Shown here one piece after another: positions 13,452 to 26,700 of a stretch of 64,000 nt of DNA. This stretch comes from Eudorina sp. 2006-703-Eu-15. Lineage: Eukaryota; Chlorophyta; Chlorophyceae; Chlamydomonadales; Volvocaceae. The stretch lies in the NCBI GenBank assembly GCA_003117195.1, contig BDSI01000077.1, forward strand, positions 503,501 to 567,500. The letters run 5' to 3'. The translations under genes and the position numbers were made by a program. Position 1 is the first letter of the stretch. Every line of letters begins with the position of its first letter. The notes beneath the pieces are model-generated. The model searched no databases. It saw only the letters and a list, made by a program, of their open reading frames with translations, and had not been told where the DNA came from.

Positions 13452-13484
13452 CAAATAGCAAGTAATAAGAGCACAGGCAAATGC

Positions 13485-16400
13485 TTACTTAAAAATGTAA
13501 AAACAACCTCCAGGATACGCGCCCAAAGCTGAAAAAGAAAAGACCTTGCCAGACCACGTGTTGCCGAATTTGTCGAATGCGCTGCAGGACAAATTGTCGA
13601 AGCACCACTGCCAGATGTCTTTGAAGCATGTCTCATTTAAGGTGCGAGCTGGAGGGACTGTGACTGTATTGACTGCCACATCTGAAATGACGTAGTAGTA
13701 AGGCATAGATGGGCACACTGCGTGCGTGCACACATAAGGCAGCAAACGAACATAAAGGTAGGGCACCGGTTATTAGCACCGGTTGAGGGAAGCGAGGAGG
13801 GAAGAAGGTGATGTACGTACCTACCTCCCGTCGCTCCCGCGAGCCACGCACGGCATGCACGCCCTTTCCAAAGGCGAAAGGGAGTGCATGTCTTTGCGGC
13901 GCTGAGGTATAATGTAAATTCTTTGCAAATAATTAGCGTCAGTACGGTATTATTATAAATTGAGGTTCGTTCGTACCGCAACGAATGATGACGAATGGTC
14001 AGGACGAACACGCACGCTTAATAAGCTCGCTCGCATGCATGACTCACTGGGTTTGAGGTAGCTGCAAGCACCCGGTTTATTGTTCTCAATGACAGCGCCC
14101 ACCGTGTAGCCACCGTCCGAGTTCCAGGAGGTGCAGCGCGGCTCGAACCTGCATGCACACAGATATGTGAAATGAAACAGCTACCATATTCAATGGAAAC
14201 AGCAGGACACGCATGCACACGGGCAAATAACACATAGCTAGCTATGTAGCCAGCCACCTAGCTACTCCAACCATCCAGCCCAACTGCAGTAGTGTAGCTC
14301 GCTCACCCAGGCGGCAGCGACTGAACTGTAACAACGAACAACGAGCCAATCTGATACCTCAGCCAATATAAATGAGCAAATCCGATTACCGCATTAAGTC
14401 GATCCCACCAGAAAGAAGGCTGGGGGTAAGTACGGAAGGCGCGTCCATCATGTATATTATTATTATTTATCGTTCGGCCCGCTGCATGGGCCTCCACCCG
14501 TTCCGACACCGACATGCAGTCAACCGAAGCAGCAAGCAACGAACTAAATACAAACTTGCCCGTATGCACACCTCGTTCGTCCTCGCTATCGTATGCATCG
14601 ATGTATGTGCGTCTGGATCGATGCAGCCCGCCCAGGCATGGTGTCGCACAACTGTACCCACCCCGCCCCCATGCATGTACGGTGGCTGGATGAAGTAGCT
14701 ATAGTGGATGCGTACGTGCACGTATGCATATCTATGGATGCATGGCTGGGCGGGTGGTGTGCGCGCGGAGTCCTGTACATCTTTGTGGATGCGTGGTTCC
14801 TATAGATAGATAGATACGCGACGTCGCGGAGTCGACTCCGTTATCTGGGCCCGTTGGAACGCCCGGATGGAGATGGTCGGTCGTGTATTGGTAACCTTGC
14901 TTTATTACTGGCACGTAAACCCTAGATCCACCGAATTGGCCATTCCCAAAGGCATCGAGTCTGTGACCCTGAGGTCACCGGTTAAATCCGGGTCGGGACA
15001 AAATGGTTGAGAATTGGGGAGTCCCGCTTGGACAGCCCGGCTCTTCAGTCGGCGCGGGTCCGAGTCCGCCCCCGGTGTAAGTGGCCTTGAGCCACGGTTA
15101 AAGGGATAGCCCGGGATGTGCGCGTCAAGCGGGTTGGGCCAATGAGTCCGGCCACGCACCAGGAGACGGTTTCGGGGGCCTGGTAACACGGATAGGGGCC
15201 GCAGGCGGATACCTGCGTGAACAAAATTCCGGTGACCAATGTCGACTCCCAACCCTTAAATCGGCGGTCCCCTTAACACACGCTTGGGCTTAGAGGTCCA
15301 GGAGTAAAGCTGTCTTTCTTTCTTTCTTCCTTACCGGCATGTACACTGGCATTCTGTCCAGAGATCGGCGGTTCGAATCCCCGTCCCCTCACCGCCGTGT
15401 GATTTGGCGGGTCTGGCGCGGTTTCCAGGAGAGGCAATCCTGGCGCGCTGGTAACCTGGTGTAGTGGCCGGTATGGCTGCGTGACCCCCCCCGCGGGTGA
15501 TGGAGGATGGGTGCGCAGTCCTTGGTAGGGGTGGATGAGATGAGGCGCCTATGAGCTATATATCTGGGCCCGTTGGAACACCCGGTCGGGATACGGGTCC
15601 ACGTTGTAACGGTTACAAAAAAATGTACTACTACGTAAACAGACATACGTAAACAGACATACGTAAACAGACATATGTATTATACGTATACATGCATGTG
15701 TGTGTACCTGCAGAATTCGGCAGCATCCGCTGCGCTGCCGCGAGATCCGGAGGCGAAACCGGCGACTCCGCCCACGGTCGAGTAGACCACATCCTCGACA
15801 GTTATGTACGGCGGCTTGTCCGGGCAGCTTGCTGTACGTACGTACGGGCAAGAAATATGGTCGGATTCAATCGTTAGTTGGACAGTAGCGCTACGTAGCA
15901 AAGTCACGTGTGTAGCAGGCAGGTAGGGAGGCAGGATGGATGCGTGGATGGATGCATGGATGGATGGATGGATGGATGGATGGATGGTGGCAAGCAAGGA
16001 TCGGAGGTAGCTAATAACTACATACGTAGCTAGCTAGCACCGACAAAAGGTATGGCCGGGTATGTACGATGGATGGAGGGTCGCGCGCAACAAACAGGAA
16101 GGTCGGTAAGCAATCAAGCAAGCAGTAGCGAGCAGTGCCGCGTCCGCTGCTGCTAATTATGCGCCCGCGTGCCTATTAATACATTATTTAAGAATAGCCG
16201 ACCCGAACGCATGCCTTTTCCAATGTCGTCGGCGGCCACCCGATGATTGCCTAGATAGCGGCGTGTATATATCCTCGCTTCGCTTGGCCGGATCTGCTGG
16301 CGTCCGATATGCTCGCTCCTATAGATCATTCTTACCGTGCTGCAAGTATTCATTAGTCTATCCTCATTACTGTGATAATCAACAAACGAATCCTTCCTGT

Positions 16401-16629
16401 ATGCATCGCGCGCATTCGCTCGGACGCTCGTTTCGTAGCGACAATTTTCTTGATACCGACCATTCAACTTTCGCAAACGAATATGGAACAGAACAGTTTT
16501 ATGCCGGTAAACATGGTTTATGAAGTACTGCAGCTAGTCGATTGCTTGCTTACCGTCAGCGACGATGCTGCGCCCAGGGACAGCTGACAACACAACCGTC
16601 AAAGCCAGCAAGAACTTCATCAATGTCAT
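13485..16629 (-). CDS. Secreted cysteine-rich protein, 165 aa, 4 exons
   Basis: Exons (minus): 16554-16629, 15708-15831, 14048-14148, 13485-13681, with consistent phases. The product begins with a clear signal peptide ([17 protein letters not shown]) and has no other membrane segment, so it is probably secreted to the matrix or vesicle lumen. Eight cysteines follow in the pattern [43 protein letters not shown] and GGCFYIF. The first four look like a PAN/Apple-like module (A..C....C..W/F, G.CxY). The last exon matches the final exon of the plus-strand gene at 42.8-47.2 kb (WC....C..FD....NTW, then G.C.Y). The family is not one I can name; the PAN-like label is inference. A binding or extracellular-matrix role is plausible but unproven. 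Confidence 0.8.
14843..14905. repeat. Copy of a dispersed TE tail
   Basis: The block beginning TATCTGGGCCCGTTGGAAC and continuing to a TGGTAACCTTGC-like end recurs at 15558-15630 and, reversed, at 60575-60645. It sits in an intron of the cysteine-rich gene and probably marks the 3' end of a retroelement family. Confidence 0.6.
15369..15402 (+). repeat. tRNA-like B-box relic
   Basis: GGTTCGAATCCCCG matches the T-arm/B-box consensus of tRNA genes, but the flanking sequence does not fold into a cloverleaf and the T stem is mismatched. It is more likely part of a tRNA-derived SINE than a functional tRNA. Confidence 0.35.
15558..15630. repeat. Second copy of the dispersed TE tail
   Basis: Shares GGGCCCGTTGGAACACCCGG with the block at 14843 and, reversed, with 60575-60645. 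It ends in GTTACAAAAAAATG, consistent with a retroelement 3' end with a short A run. Located in an intron of the cysteine-rich gene. Confidence 0.6.
15948..15987. repeat. GGAT tetranucleotide run
   Basis: About ten GGAT/GCAT units in the first intron of the cysteine-rich gene. Confidence 0.8.
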
Positions 16630-17221
16630 TTTGTTGTAAATAAAGCAAAACATGTGGTCCGAGCGAGCAGTCAGCTCCAAGCCTGTGACACCAATCGACC
16701 TACTTATTCAAGGAAACACAATGATTGGACGTAATTCGCTGATGCAAACGTCCCCCAAACCCTGTGTCCTTCAATTCTAAAAACAATAGTTGGAGCTTGT
16801 GGCCAGTTTTATGGCGATTGCGTAATCAGTTTCGACAATGGGCAGTACGATCGTCCACGGAAGATTCGATATGGCGGGCGCGTGCCTTCGTATGTAGCAC
16901 ATATAACAACAAAGCTGATTCCATACATCTTATTTGCATCAGTGTTTGCAATGATATCTTCACAATATTTGAGCTGCAGGACACTTATGAGTAACTTGTG
17001 GTAGTGCTTCGTTCAGGCAGCCCGGGTTCGGCGTACGTTCGGTTGATGAGGGTTGATGACGAAAAAATGACAGTCGAAAGTACGTACTGTGTCAGTCAGC
17101 CCTTGATTAACGGTAACAATGTATAATATGTTCACAAATACTAATATTTGATGAGAGTTCAGTGCCCATACTATCCCCATCCCCTTGTATATTGTGACTG
17201 ACTAACACAGTAAGTACTTTC

Positions 17222-17561
17222 GCCATCGCCAACCCTGAGCCGTGGGTGGATGAGGTCCACGTCACGTCGTGCCCCGCGACTGACACGCGCCTAGCCCAGT
17301 TTCGGGTTTTTCGAGCATGTAACCTTCTCCTAGTCATCTCACTACGATCTTCTTCCAGAACCTCTAGACTGTCGTCCTCTGGCGCGGTCGTATTTCGCCG
17401 TCATCAGGGATCGCACTGGGGACTCTTAGGTCCACAGCCTAGGTTTAGTCTCGATACCATATGTAGTAGGTGAAAGCTGGCAAAGGCTTCTCGAGATACT
17501 GGGACAGTGCTTTGCACCGTATTTGAGGAGCAGGGCCGACCATTGTACGACACCTACTACA
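17222..17561 (-). mobile_element. Small repeat element with 100-bp inverted-repeat end unit
   Basis: Reverse copy of 38548-38890. Positions 17462-17561 form a 100-bp unit bounded by TGTAGTAGGTG and CACCTACTACA; the other 240 bp are also shared. No transposase is encoded, so it would be non-autonomous. A diverged piece lies at about 588-695. Confidence 0.7.
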
Positions 17562-18246
17562 TGATCAATGCTCGCTGCATGCGTGCGTGTGTCTGCAGCA
17601 GTTTGCTTGCGTGCGTGGGGACCCACGGACGTCGATCGCTCGGCTGCGTGCGCACTCTAGAGTGCGTGAAGAGATGCACGGGGGGTGCGTGCGGGCGTGA
17701 CCGATCGGTCGCGACCCATGCCAGTGGTAGGTCCTGAGCCGATCTAGGTAGCGTTGCCGTCAACCTGATGATGACGTGCTGCTCGCTGGTTCGTTCTTGT
17801 GCGTTCTTGTGGTACCCCCCATACATATGCACAGCGAGTGCTCCCTGGGGGCGCTGCCCTAACACGCCCTCGGTGATGCCGTGCGTGGCCATTTGACAAG
17901 GTGATGACCTGGGACCCGGCTCGCTCGGTTACAAGCAAGGGTCTTGGAGCGAGCGCATGTACCGTACGTATATACGTGCGCGCGTTGGCCCATCCAACGC
18001 AATTGTCCGCTTCGGGCGGTACATACTAGTCTCCCGTCCATTGCTTTGCTTGTGCAGCGTCATGCACGTGGATTTAGGCGTTCGTTCGTGCGTTTTCTTG
18101 GGCCTACGGCTCGTATGGGTAGTTGAAAAGGCATGGGGGAATGCATGCACCCGCCCCCAACCATGTAACACACAAACAAACCCACATGTGTGGGCGTGTC
18201 TCTGCCAGTTGCATATCACGCACAATTATTGTTTTGCCCGCCTGAG

Positions 18247-18533
<287 letters not shown>

Positions 18534-20790
18534 CTGTAGCATAGACACGTAGGAAATAAAGCTCCGAGCAAGGTTTATGCGTCTGGCTGTTGTATATGTG
18601 CGTGCACGATCAAACACGCCTGCACTGCTGCCTAACAATTAAACCGAACACTCGTGTAGCAATAATAGTAACAAACCATTCCAACCGTTGGACTTGCATG
18701 GCACCAACTATCAACGAACAAAAGAACATCAACAAGCGCGCGCGCCCACGCAGCAGTCATCCATGTCTATCCATATACCTAACTAACACGACCGCAACTT
18801 ATTCGGCGGCAGCAGGGCGAGGTCATTTATACACGCACCAGCGAGCATCCATCCATCCATCCATCCATCCGTGTGAGTGATGATGATAAGCGAGCGAGCT
18901 TCACGGCAGCCGTTGTCCCCAGCAGTGCTGTTAGTTGTCCCCAGCGCCGTCGTCCACAGCAGCAGCGAGACGCCGCCGACATACACGCGACGCCACTTAG
19001 CTTCCCGCCGCCCGCCATGCATAGGCATGGCGCGTTAGCAAGCAACCCGCTCGCCGCCATGCAAGCATACATCCGTCACCGCCCGGGTGGACTTCGTTAT
19101 TCTGCGCATCCAAACCACCTTGAAGGGAGGGGTGATTAATCCAGTATAACAGTCATAATGCCTAGCTATTACCAGATGAGCCCATACGCAGGCGCGCAAG
19201 CTGCCGCCACCGGGGAAGCCAAGGGGACATACGCCCACAGCCGACCTCGAATCAACTCCGTGACCGCACGTTGCTTACGTACCCCGCCGCCCCCCTTGCA
19301 GCTGGCTAAATCACCTCCCAAGCGACCCGAGCGTATATATATATATACGTAGTCATTATTATTCTTCTAAACTGTAAATGATATTTACTAAACTGTTTCA
19401 TTCAGCAGGCTGTCCGTGCGTCCATGATTCGTACTCTACCTATCTAAGCGTTCGACGTCATCCGTCATCAGCGAACATCATCAGCACCACCACCATCAAT
19501 ATCCCCACGAACATGCATCTGCATTCGGCGTCAGCAACATCAGCGAGCGTCCGTCATCAGTCCCACTCATCGATAAGCGGGGCACCACAACAAGCCGGCA
19601 GCAGTGGGAATAGCGGGGAGCAACGAGCTCGCTCCCGACAGCAGCATCCCCACCCCTGCGTGGCCGTACACACATCGATCCCTATCCATTCCCGCCGCCC
19701 TATGCGTCACCACCACCAGCAACGACGAATCTCCCGGCGATGCAAGCCAACTGCATGCCTTCCTTCGAAAAACCACTAGCAATGACGATTCCCTCGCTGC
19801 ACTCGCACGCATGCAGCAGCGCCGACATTATGGCATGCACATCGCATCCCAGCAGGATCTGCATTCCTACGTAGCACCTCTTGAATTCCTGTATTTACCC
19901 GTATGTATATCGCATGCATGGCAGCGAAAGAGTTGAAATGGCATGTCTGCACGCACATAAATACAGTCATGCTGCATGTACGTACGTACGTACTTATGCG
20001 CCCAGCCATCCACGCGCCACGCACGCGCTGCGCTGCTCCCTGATGCACAGGCACGCACGGCACTAGATAGCAACTGCCGCACGCCGCATGCTAGCATGCA
20101 TTGTTGGTTTTCAGCAGATTCAGTCGATCGATAGATAGAGCCGCTGTGCCGCTGGATGCATTGCTCCTGCGGCCCGCCGCCTCGAGGAAACACACACGCG
20201 CTGGTCGTCCGTCCGCTTTCGATACAACAAAAACAGACGCACGTACATATGCCATATATAAGCAACCACAAAAGTTTATATACATACATATATGCGGCTG
20301 TGGCTGCTTTTATGGTTGGTGCCGGCAGTGCTCGCCGTGCCCCAAGCAAACGCACCGACATTCCTCACCCCTTTTTGTATGCCAAACATGACCGCGAAAA
20401 CCCACTTGTACTCGCTCCGCCCAGCCACCCAATATATATCACAGCGACGAATCAGACCTCTTGCCGTGCATGATCGCAACGTAAGGCAATAAGAAACCCT
20501 TATTAATTATTGGATCCATCTGCCCCGCCCTATAGAATCCAGTTGTCCAGCTGACCCCGAGCCGAACCGGACCCCCCCCACCACCACCAACTCCGCAGCC
20601 GGCCACCACGCACGCACGGGGCCCCGCCACCGCCTACACCGCGCGCCGTCCAGCCATCCAATGCGCTCACGACGGTCGAGCTGCTGGATGGTCGTGCTAT
20701 CCGTTATCGTGCTGCTGGTCGTGCTATATATCCGTTAACCAGCGCCGCCGCCGGTCCGGATCGATCGTTCTGATTCGTTCCCAGCAGCTC

Positions 20791-23700
20791 CTACTTCTCG
20801 CCGGTGCTGCTCAGGCCCCGGCCCATGTCCCCCATGCACGCCCCCACCAACTCGTTGCCCAGCTCCTGCAGCGCAGCGCCCAGAAGACCGACGCCGTCCA
20901 CACCTAGGAAGCCCGCGGCCGCGCCGCCGCCGCCAGTGCCGCCAGTGCCACCGCCGCCAGTGCCGCCGCCGCCAGTACCACCGCCGCCGCCGCCAGTGCC
21001 GCCGCCGCCACCGCCGCCGCCGTTTCCGCCTCCACCGCCACTGACGAGTAGGCGGTCGGTGCGGCGGCGGCCCAGCAGGGTTACAGACTCCGACCCTGAG
21101 GAGGACTCCACCGCCGCCTCCGCCTCCTCCGGCCGGGCTAGCGGGGCTGCTGCCCAGCTCAGCACCCACAGTTCGAGCTGCTCCTGCACCCCCTTGAGCT
21201 GCACGGGTCCCAGGCTCCTGGCCTCCACTCGGCCGCGCAAGGAGGGACGGACCGCCTCCCACACCGCGCCGCTGACCAGCAGCTGCGGAGCGGGCGGGTG
21301 GGCAGTCGGACAGAGTTCGGTCGGTTGGATGGTGGCGGGTGGACAGATATATTGTGGCGGAGGGAGGAGGGGGAGTATGAAGAGGAGGGGGAAGAGGAGG
21401 AGGAGGAGGAGGAGGGGGAGGAGGAGGGGGAGGAGGAGGAGGAGGAGAAGGAGGAGGAGGGGGAGGGGCCGCCGTGCGCATCCCGCAGGGCTCTTGATTG
21501 CAAGCAAGGAACAGGCACCCACCCCGGAGCAGATACGGACCGTACTGCGATCTCTGATCTGCTGCGCCCCAGCAGCTTCAGCAGCGCCCCAGCCCATCGG
21601 GGGCTTGCTACCCTGTAGGATCTAATTTATATTAGGTATCATACATATATATAGATAGAGAAAGAGAGAGATGTGTACAGATACGTCATATATACATGAC
21701 GTAATACACGTGTCCCCAGGTGCCTTCCGGTGCTGCTATCAATCACGCACCGCTATTTATGACCGAGCGAGCACGGCCCCCCCATCACGCCACTCGCTCA
21801 CCGAGGCAGCCTTGGCCTTGGCGGCGATCCGAGCCGCCCGGTTCATCGGCCGGCCCACGTAGTCCAGCTTGCCGGTGCGGGGCACCAGCCGCACCATGGC
21901 CCGGCCGTAGTCCACACCGATACGCAGCCGCAGGCCGCGCTTGGCCAGGACGCCACCTGCGCGAGCGGATACCGCAAGGGGGCAGGGGATGGGGGCGGGG
22001 GGTTTATAGGAAATTGGTAGACGTATTTATACTGTGAGCGAGGGGGTGGGGAAAGCTGCTAAGAGCGGGAGGGCGGTGAGGGCGGTGAGATAGGAGAGCC
22101 GTCGAGTGATCCATTGACCAACTGGTTGGTTGGTTGGTTGATGGATTCATGGTGGGGTGCTAGTGGTGCGGGCTGCGGGGTGATGTGGACGGGCGGGTGA
22201 CGATGGCGTGATGTCGGTAAACGAACGAATGCTCCGCGAGAGGGAGTTTCTGACCGGGGCCGGCGCGCGGGCTGTGGTAGTGTCGTGGGACGGCGGGTTC
22301 TTTCATGGCCGAGGTCTGAAGGTCGACGGACGAAGGGCGGATCCGTGACGGGATTGGGTCGGTGCTCAGGGCCGGGGCGTACACTGTAGCTACGGTACCG
22401 CAATATCGTACATCCCCGATCCTCAACGTCATGAGGGCCGGGCCACCCAGGCAGCATTTCCAAGTAAGACGTTAGGACAAATGAAGAGATGGCCGGTATA
22501 AAAGAGCGCAAAGGTGCCGAAGAGCTAATCGGCCAGCCCCGCCCGGTCCGGGTGCATAATGGTTTACATATTGCCGTACTCGCCGTACCCACCGTACCCG
22601 CCCGTGGGACGACGCGGCCCCGCGCGCCAGTACGATCGTCGCCCCCGAAACACGCACACGCACGCAACCAGCACAGCTTCCCTTCCTGTCCATACGACAT
22701 GAATGCCGTACATACCCATGTCGTACATACATCCGTACCTTTCCACACCTCCTCCGTCAGCTCGTGCTCCAGGAAGCCCTCGGGCCACGCCGCCGTCAGC
22801 ATCGCCTCCAGCACCTCCAGCCCCCACCTGACCGCCCTCACTGGCGACCCAAACACCAGCACCCAGTGGCCGCCGTCGCCCGACACCGCCACCACGTACC
22901 CCCCCAGCCGCGCCGCCGCGTCATTGGCGATCCGGCGCAGCAGCTCTATCGCCGCCGTCACGGGCGCCGACTCTTGGGAATCGTACGACGCGTAAGCCTC
23001 CTTGAGCATCTTGGCGGAGCTCCCGCCGCCACCGGCGGCGGCGGCGTCAACGGCGCCGCCGCCCCAGCTGCGGCGGACCCCGCCGCCCGCCGTGTCCGTG
23101 CTGCCGGCGGAGCCCTCCCGGTGAACCAGGTGGTCGAGCAGGACCTTCTCCCAGGCCAGCAGCGTCTCGATGCCGACGACGTTGCAGAACACCGGCGCCA
23201 GGGCGCCCGCGGGGGCGGAGAGGCAGCCGGGGACGAGCTGCCGCGCGGTGCGGATGAGGGCGGGGAGGACGCCCAGGCGAGGCGCCAGGGAGGGGCTGAC
23301 GGCGCAGTAGAGGACGCGGCGCTGTTGGTACGACGTGGCGCCGGCGGAGGCGCAGGCGCCGGCGCTGGCGGCGGCAGCGTCGGGGACGGAGGTGGGCATG
23401 GGCTTGAGGTGTGGCGTCGCGTCGCCTCCGCCTCCGCCTCCACTGCCCGCGGCCGCTGTTCGCCGCCGCGATACGGCATGCATGGCGAGGGAGGACGTCG
23501 AATGCCGAACGAGGACGAGTAATAAGAGTGATGGCGATGCCGGTGATTGCCCGGCCACGACCGAACGATGGTCGTGATGATGACGACGGCATCACACCGA
23601 AAAACACACAAGGGAGTAGAAAGTTAAGAGTATGCGTGTGAAAGGTATGACAGACGCAAACATGCCCAAGTATTTTGGTCCTTGGTTTGGGTCGGGCGGG

Positions 23701-26700
23701 TCTTTTCTCTCAACACAGCCTTCCCGAATCCCGACGCGTCCACAAACCCAAGTTTCGCTCCTGCACCTGCCACGCACCTGGCCCCGCTCCCCACAGCTTC
23801 GCACACCATGTCCACCCTTTGTCTGTAACCGCTTACCGCCTCCCCCGCTTTATTTACCATATTTAGCACCCGCCTCCCATCATCATCACGCCCCCTCAAG
23901 GGTTTGCTTACCACTCCCCCCCATCATCACGCCCCCCGCCCCCCCCTGCGGGTGCTCACCCGGTACGTAGATCAGGTGCTCGCTCAGGTTCAGGATCATG
24001 ACCTCCCGGACCTGGCGCTCGCTGTCCTCCGACCGCAGCTCCTGGTAGCGCTGGAAGGCGTGGCCGCTGAGCAGCACCACACCGCCCTGGGGGCGCGGTA
24101 GTGGGCAGGTGGGCACCACCACCGTGCTAAACAGCTGTGCTAACTGAAGAGGCCTGCAAGCTGATGCTACCGATTTCGGATCACTGCAGCTACTCCTCCA
24201 CTATCCCTCCCCTGCCCTCACCGAGGCCGCGTCCGCCACGTCCTTGCATGTGGCCAGGAAGTCGCCGGTGTACATTGTGATGGCCACACCGTCGCGCATG
24301 GTGGTGGTGATCTGCGACACGACGGCAGGGCGGGCACACGGGTGGGGATGTTGCTGGTGGTTGTGGTTGTGGTGGTGGTTGTGGTGGTGGCTGTGATGGT
24401 GGTTGTGGTAGTGGCTGTGATGGTGGTTGTGATGGTGGTTGTGGTGGTGGCTGTGGTGGTGGCTGTGGTGGTGGCTGTGATGGTGATTGCGATGGTGGTT
24501 GTGGTGGTGGCTGTGATGGTGGTTGTGGTGGTGGCTGTGATGGTGGTTGTGATGGTGGTTGTGGTGATGGCTGTGATGGTGGTTGTGATGGTGGTTGTGG
24601 TGGTGGTTGTGATGGTGATTGCGGTGGTGGTTGTGTTGGTGGTTGTGATTGTGGTTGTGATTGTCGTTGTGATGGTGGTTGTGTTGGTGGTTGTGATGGT
24701 GGTTGTGGTGGTGGTGGCAGTGTTGGTGAGCTCGACGAGGCAGCTGCGAGACCTGTGACCCAACGTAGCGCACCGAGGTACGTTCGGTCCAGCAGCCAGG
24801 GGCACATCAGGTCAGGTCAGGTCAGGTCAGGTCAGGTCAGGTCAGGTCAGGTCAGGTCAGGTCAGGTCAGGTCAGGTCAGGTCAGCAGGCCCCTAGTGGC
24901 GACCTAAAGAAATATGACCGCAAGGGCCTAACTACCTTGCGTGAGCGCAACTTGGAACACAGCGGCAAGCTCTCGGTTCGCACGCGCGTAGCATTTCATT
25001 CCATCCCCACCGCGGCACCCGGCCCCCCTCCCGAACAGCTGCATGCCGCCGACGCCCTGTTGCACCTAGTATCATGCACTCCGCCCCCACTCCAGATTTC
25101 CCACTCCAGAATCAGCACTCCGCCCAACTCCAGAATCAGCACTCCGCCCAACTCCAGAATCTGAACTCCGCCCAACTCCAGAATCTGCACTCCACGCTCC
25201 GGGATCCGCCGCACGCCTCACCCACCTCGTGGACCTTGAGGTCTGAGTTGATCCCCATCCGCACCCTCAGACCGCGGAACACCAGCTGCCGCGGCGCCTC
25301 CGCGGGACCCCGCCGCTCGCTGACGTCCTCGCCCGACGGCACCGGCTGCAGCGCCCGGCTGTACGACACCGGTCCGCCAGGCGACCCTGCCTGCGCATCC
25401 GCCGGCTCGCAGACATCGTACAGCCGCCTGAGGAGTGCCTCCACAGTCAGACCGCCGCCGCCGCCGGCGGCGGCGGCGGCTAGAGATGCCCAGCCGGACG
25501 CCGTACGATTGTTGGCCTGACGCACGCCCTGACTCGTATCTCCCACAGCCTTATTGGCGGCGGCGGCGGAGGCGGCGATGGCCGCGGCGGTGGTTGTCCT
25601 GGCGTTCGCAGCCGGCGACAAGGCGAAGTTGTGGCCCCTCAGAAGGTGCGCCCCTACCGCGTTGAGATTGTGCCACAGCGCGTCGAAGACGGGCTGGCCA
25701 CGCGAGGAGCCGACCAGATGACTCAGGAAGCGCTCACCGGCGGCCTTGGAGCGGGAGAACGTCTCCGCAGCGGCCATGCTGCCGGCCCTCCATGACGACA
25801 GCGGCCCCGCCGCCGGCGGTCGGCGCCGGTGCAAGCGGAGCTCCGGCGGCCACCAGCGACGGGCCGGTGGCGGCGGCGGCGGCGGTGCCGGCCGCAACGG
25901 CGGCGGCACCAAAGGTGCCGCCGCCGTCGCGGCCGCACATTGCGACGGCCCGGCGGGCGGCTGCGGCGGCGGCGGCGGCGGCTGCCTCTACGTCGCCGGC
26001 AGCCGCCGCAACGGCGGCGGCGGCGGATCTCGCCATGGCCGCCGGGCGCGCGTTTATTGGCGTCGACGCAACGGACGGAACATGCCCCGGCACGCTGCCC
26101 TCCGCCAACGGACTTCCGCTGGACAGGTGGAGGGACCTTGCAGCCAACTGCATCACGACACGCGCCAAGGATCCCGCTCGCGGCACCGCCGCTGACGGCC
26201 CGGAGCTCTGGACCGACCCAGGGGTCGGTTGGGCCGCGCCCGCCGCCGCCGCCCCAGCGGCAGCCGCATCCCCGGTTTTCACGGCACTCGCGGCGGCGGC
26301 GGCGCCGCCGCCACGGGGCTTGTACCGCGGCGTCGAAGGCAGCAGCAGCAGCGACGACGCGCGGGAGAAGCCCGTGACGGAGCCCGGTGGCGCATCCTCC
26401 GTCGGCGTCGCCACGCCCCGACCGACGCGCTCCTGACGGCGGCAATCCACTGACATGCTCGTGCGGATCGGCGGCGGCCGCAGCGCCGCCACGCGGGCGT
26501 GGGGTGCCACCTCAGCGGCGGCGGCGGCGGCAACAGCGACGGGGGCAGGCGGCGGAGCCGTGCCCGCGTAGGCGGGCATCGTATGTCGGCTGTGATGCGG
26601 TGTCGCGCCGGTATCCCACGTGACCATCCGCCGCCAGTCCGCCGCCGGCATCAGGATCTCGTCATCCTCGTCGTTGGCGGCGGCGGCATCGCGGCTGCCG

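Larger units (their letters stand above)
10519..13484. other. Intergenic region with duplicated blocks
   Basis: No convincing gene. Two diverged copies of a ~190-bp block lie in direct order at about 10900-11080 and 11235-11425; both contain ATTCCGTCGGATCAG and ACGCGTCTCCGCGT. A segment at about 10700-10865 is also present near 63174-63342, with its inner part inverted there. A short ATG/GAT-rich run lies near 11565-11600. The right part is AT-rich with microsatellites. Confidence 0.6.

Noticed and set aside
15355..15402. Possible tRNA gene (GGTTCGAATCCCCG)
   Set aside because: No acceptor, D or anticodon arms can be folded; T stem mismatched.
20804..21625. Proline-rich plus-strand ORF resembling pherophorin/hydroxyproline-rich protein
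   Set aside because: It is the antisense of the Gly-rich C-terminal exon of the cyclase, whose splice phases and domain matches are consistent on the minus strand.
24190..24807. Long SQPPSQPP / NHHHNH / TITTT open frames
   Set aside because: Produced by the GTGGTTGTG minisatellite in all frames; no start context or domain.
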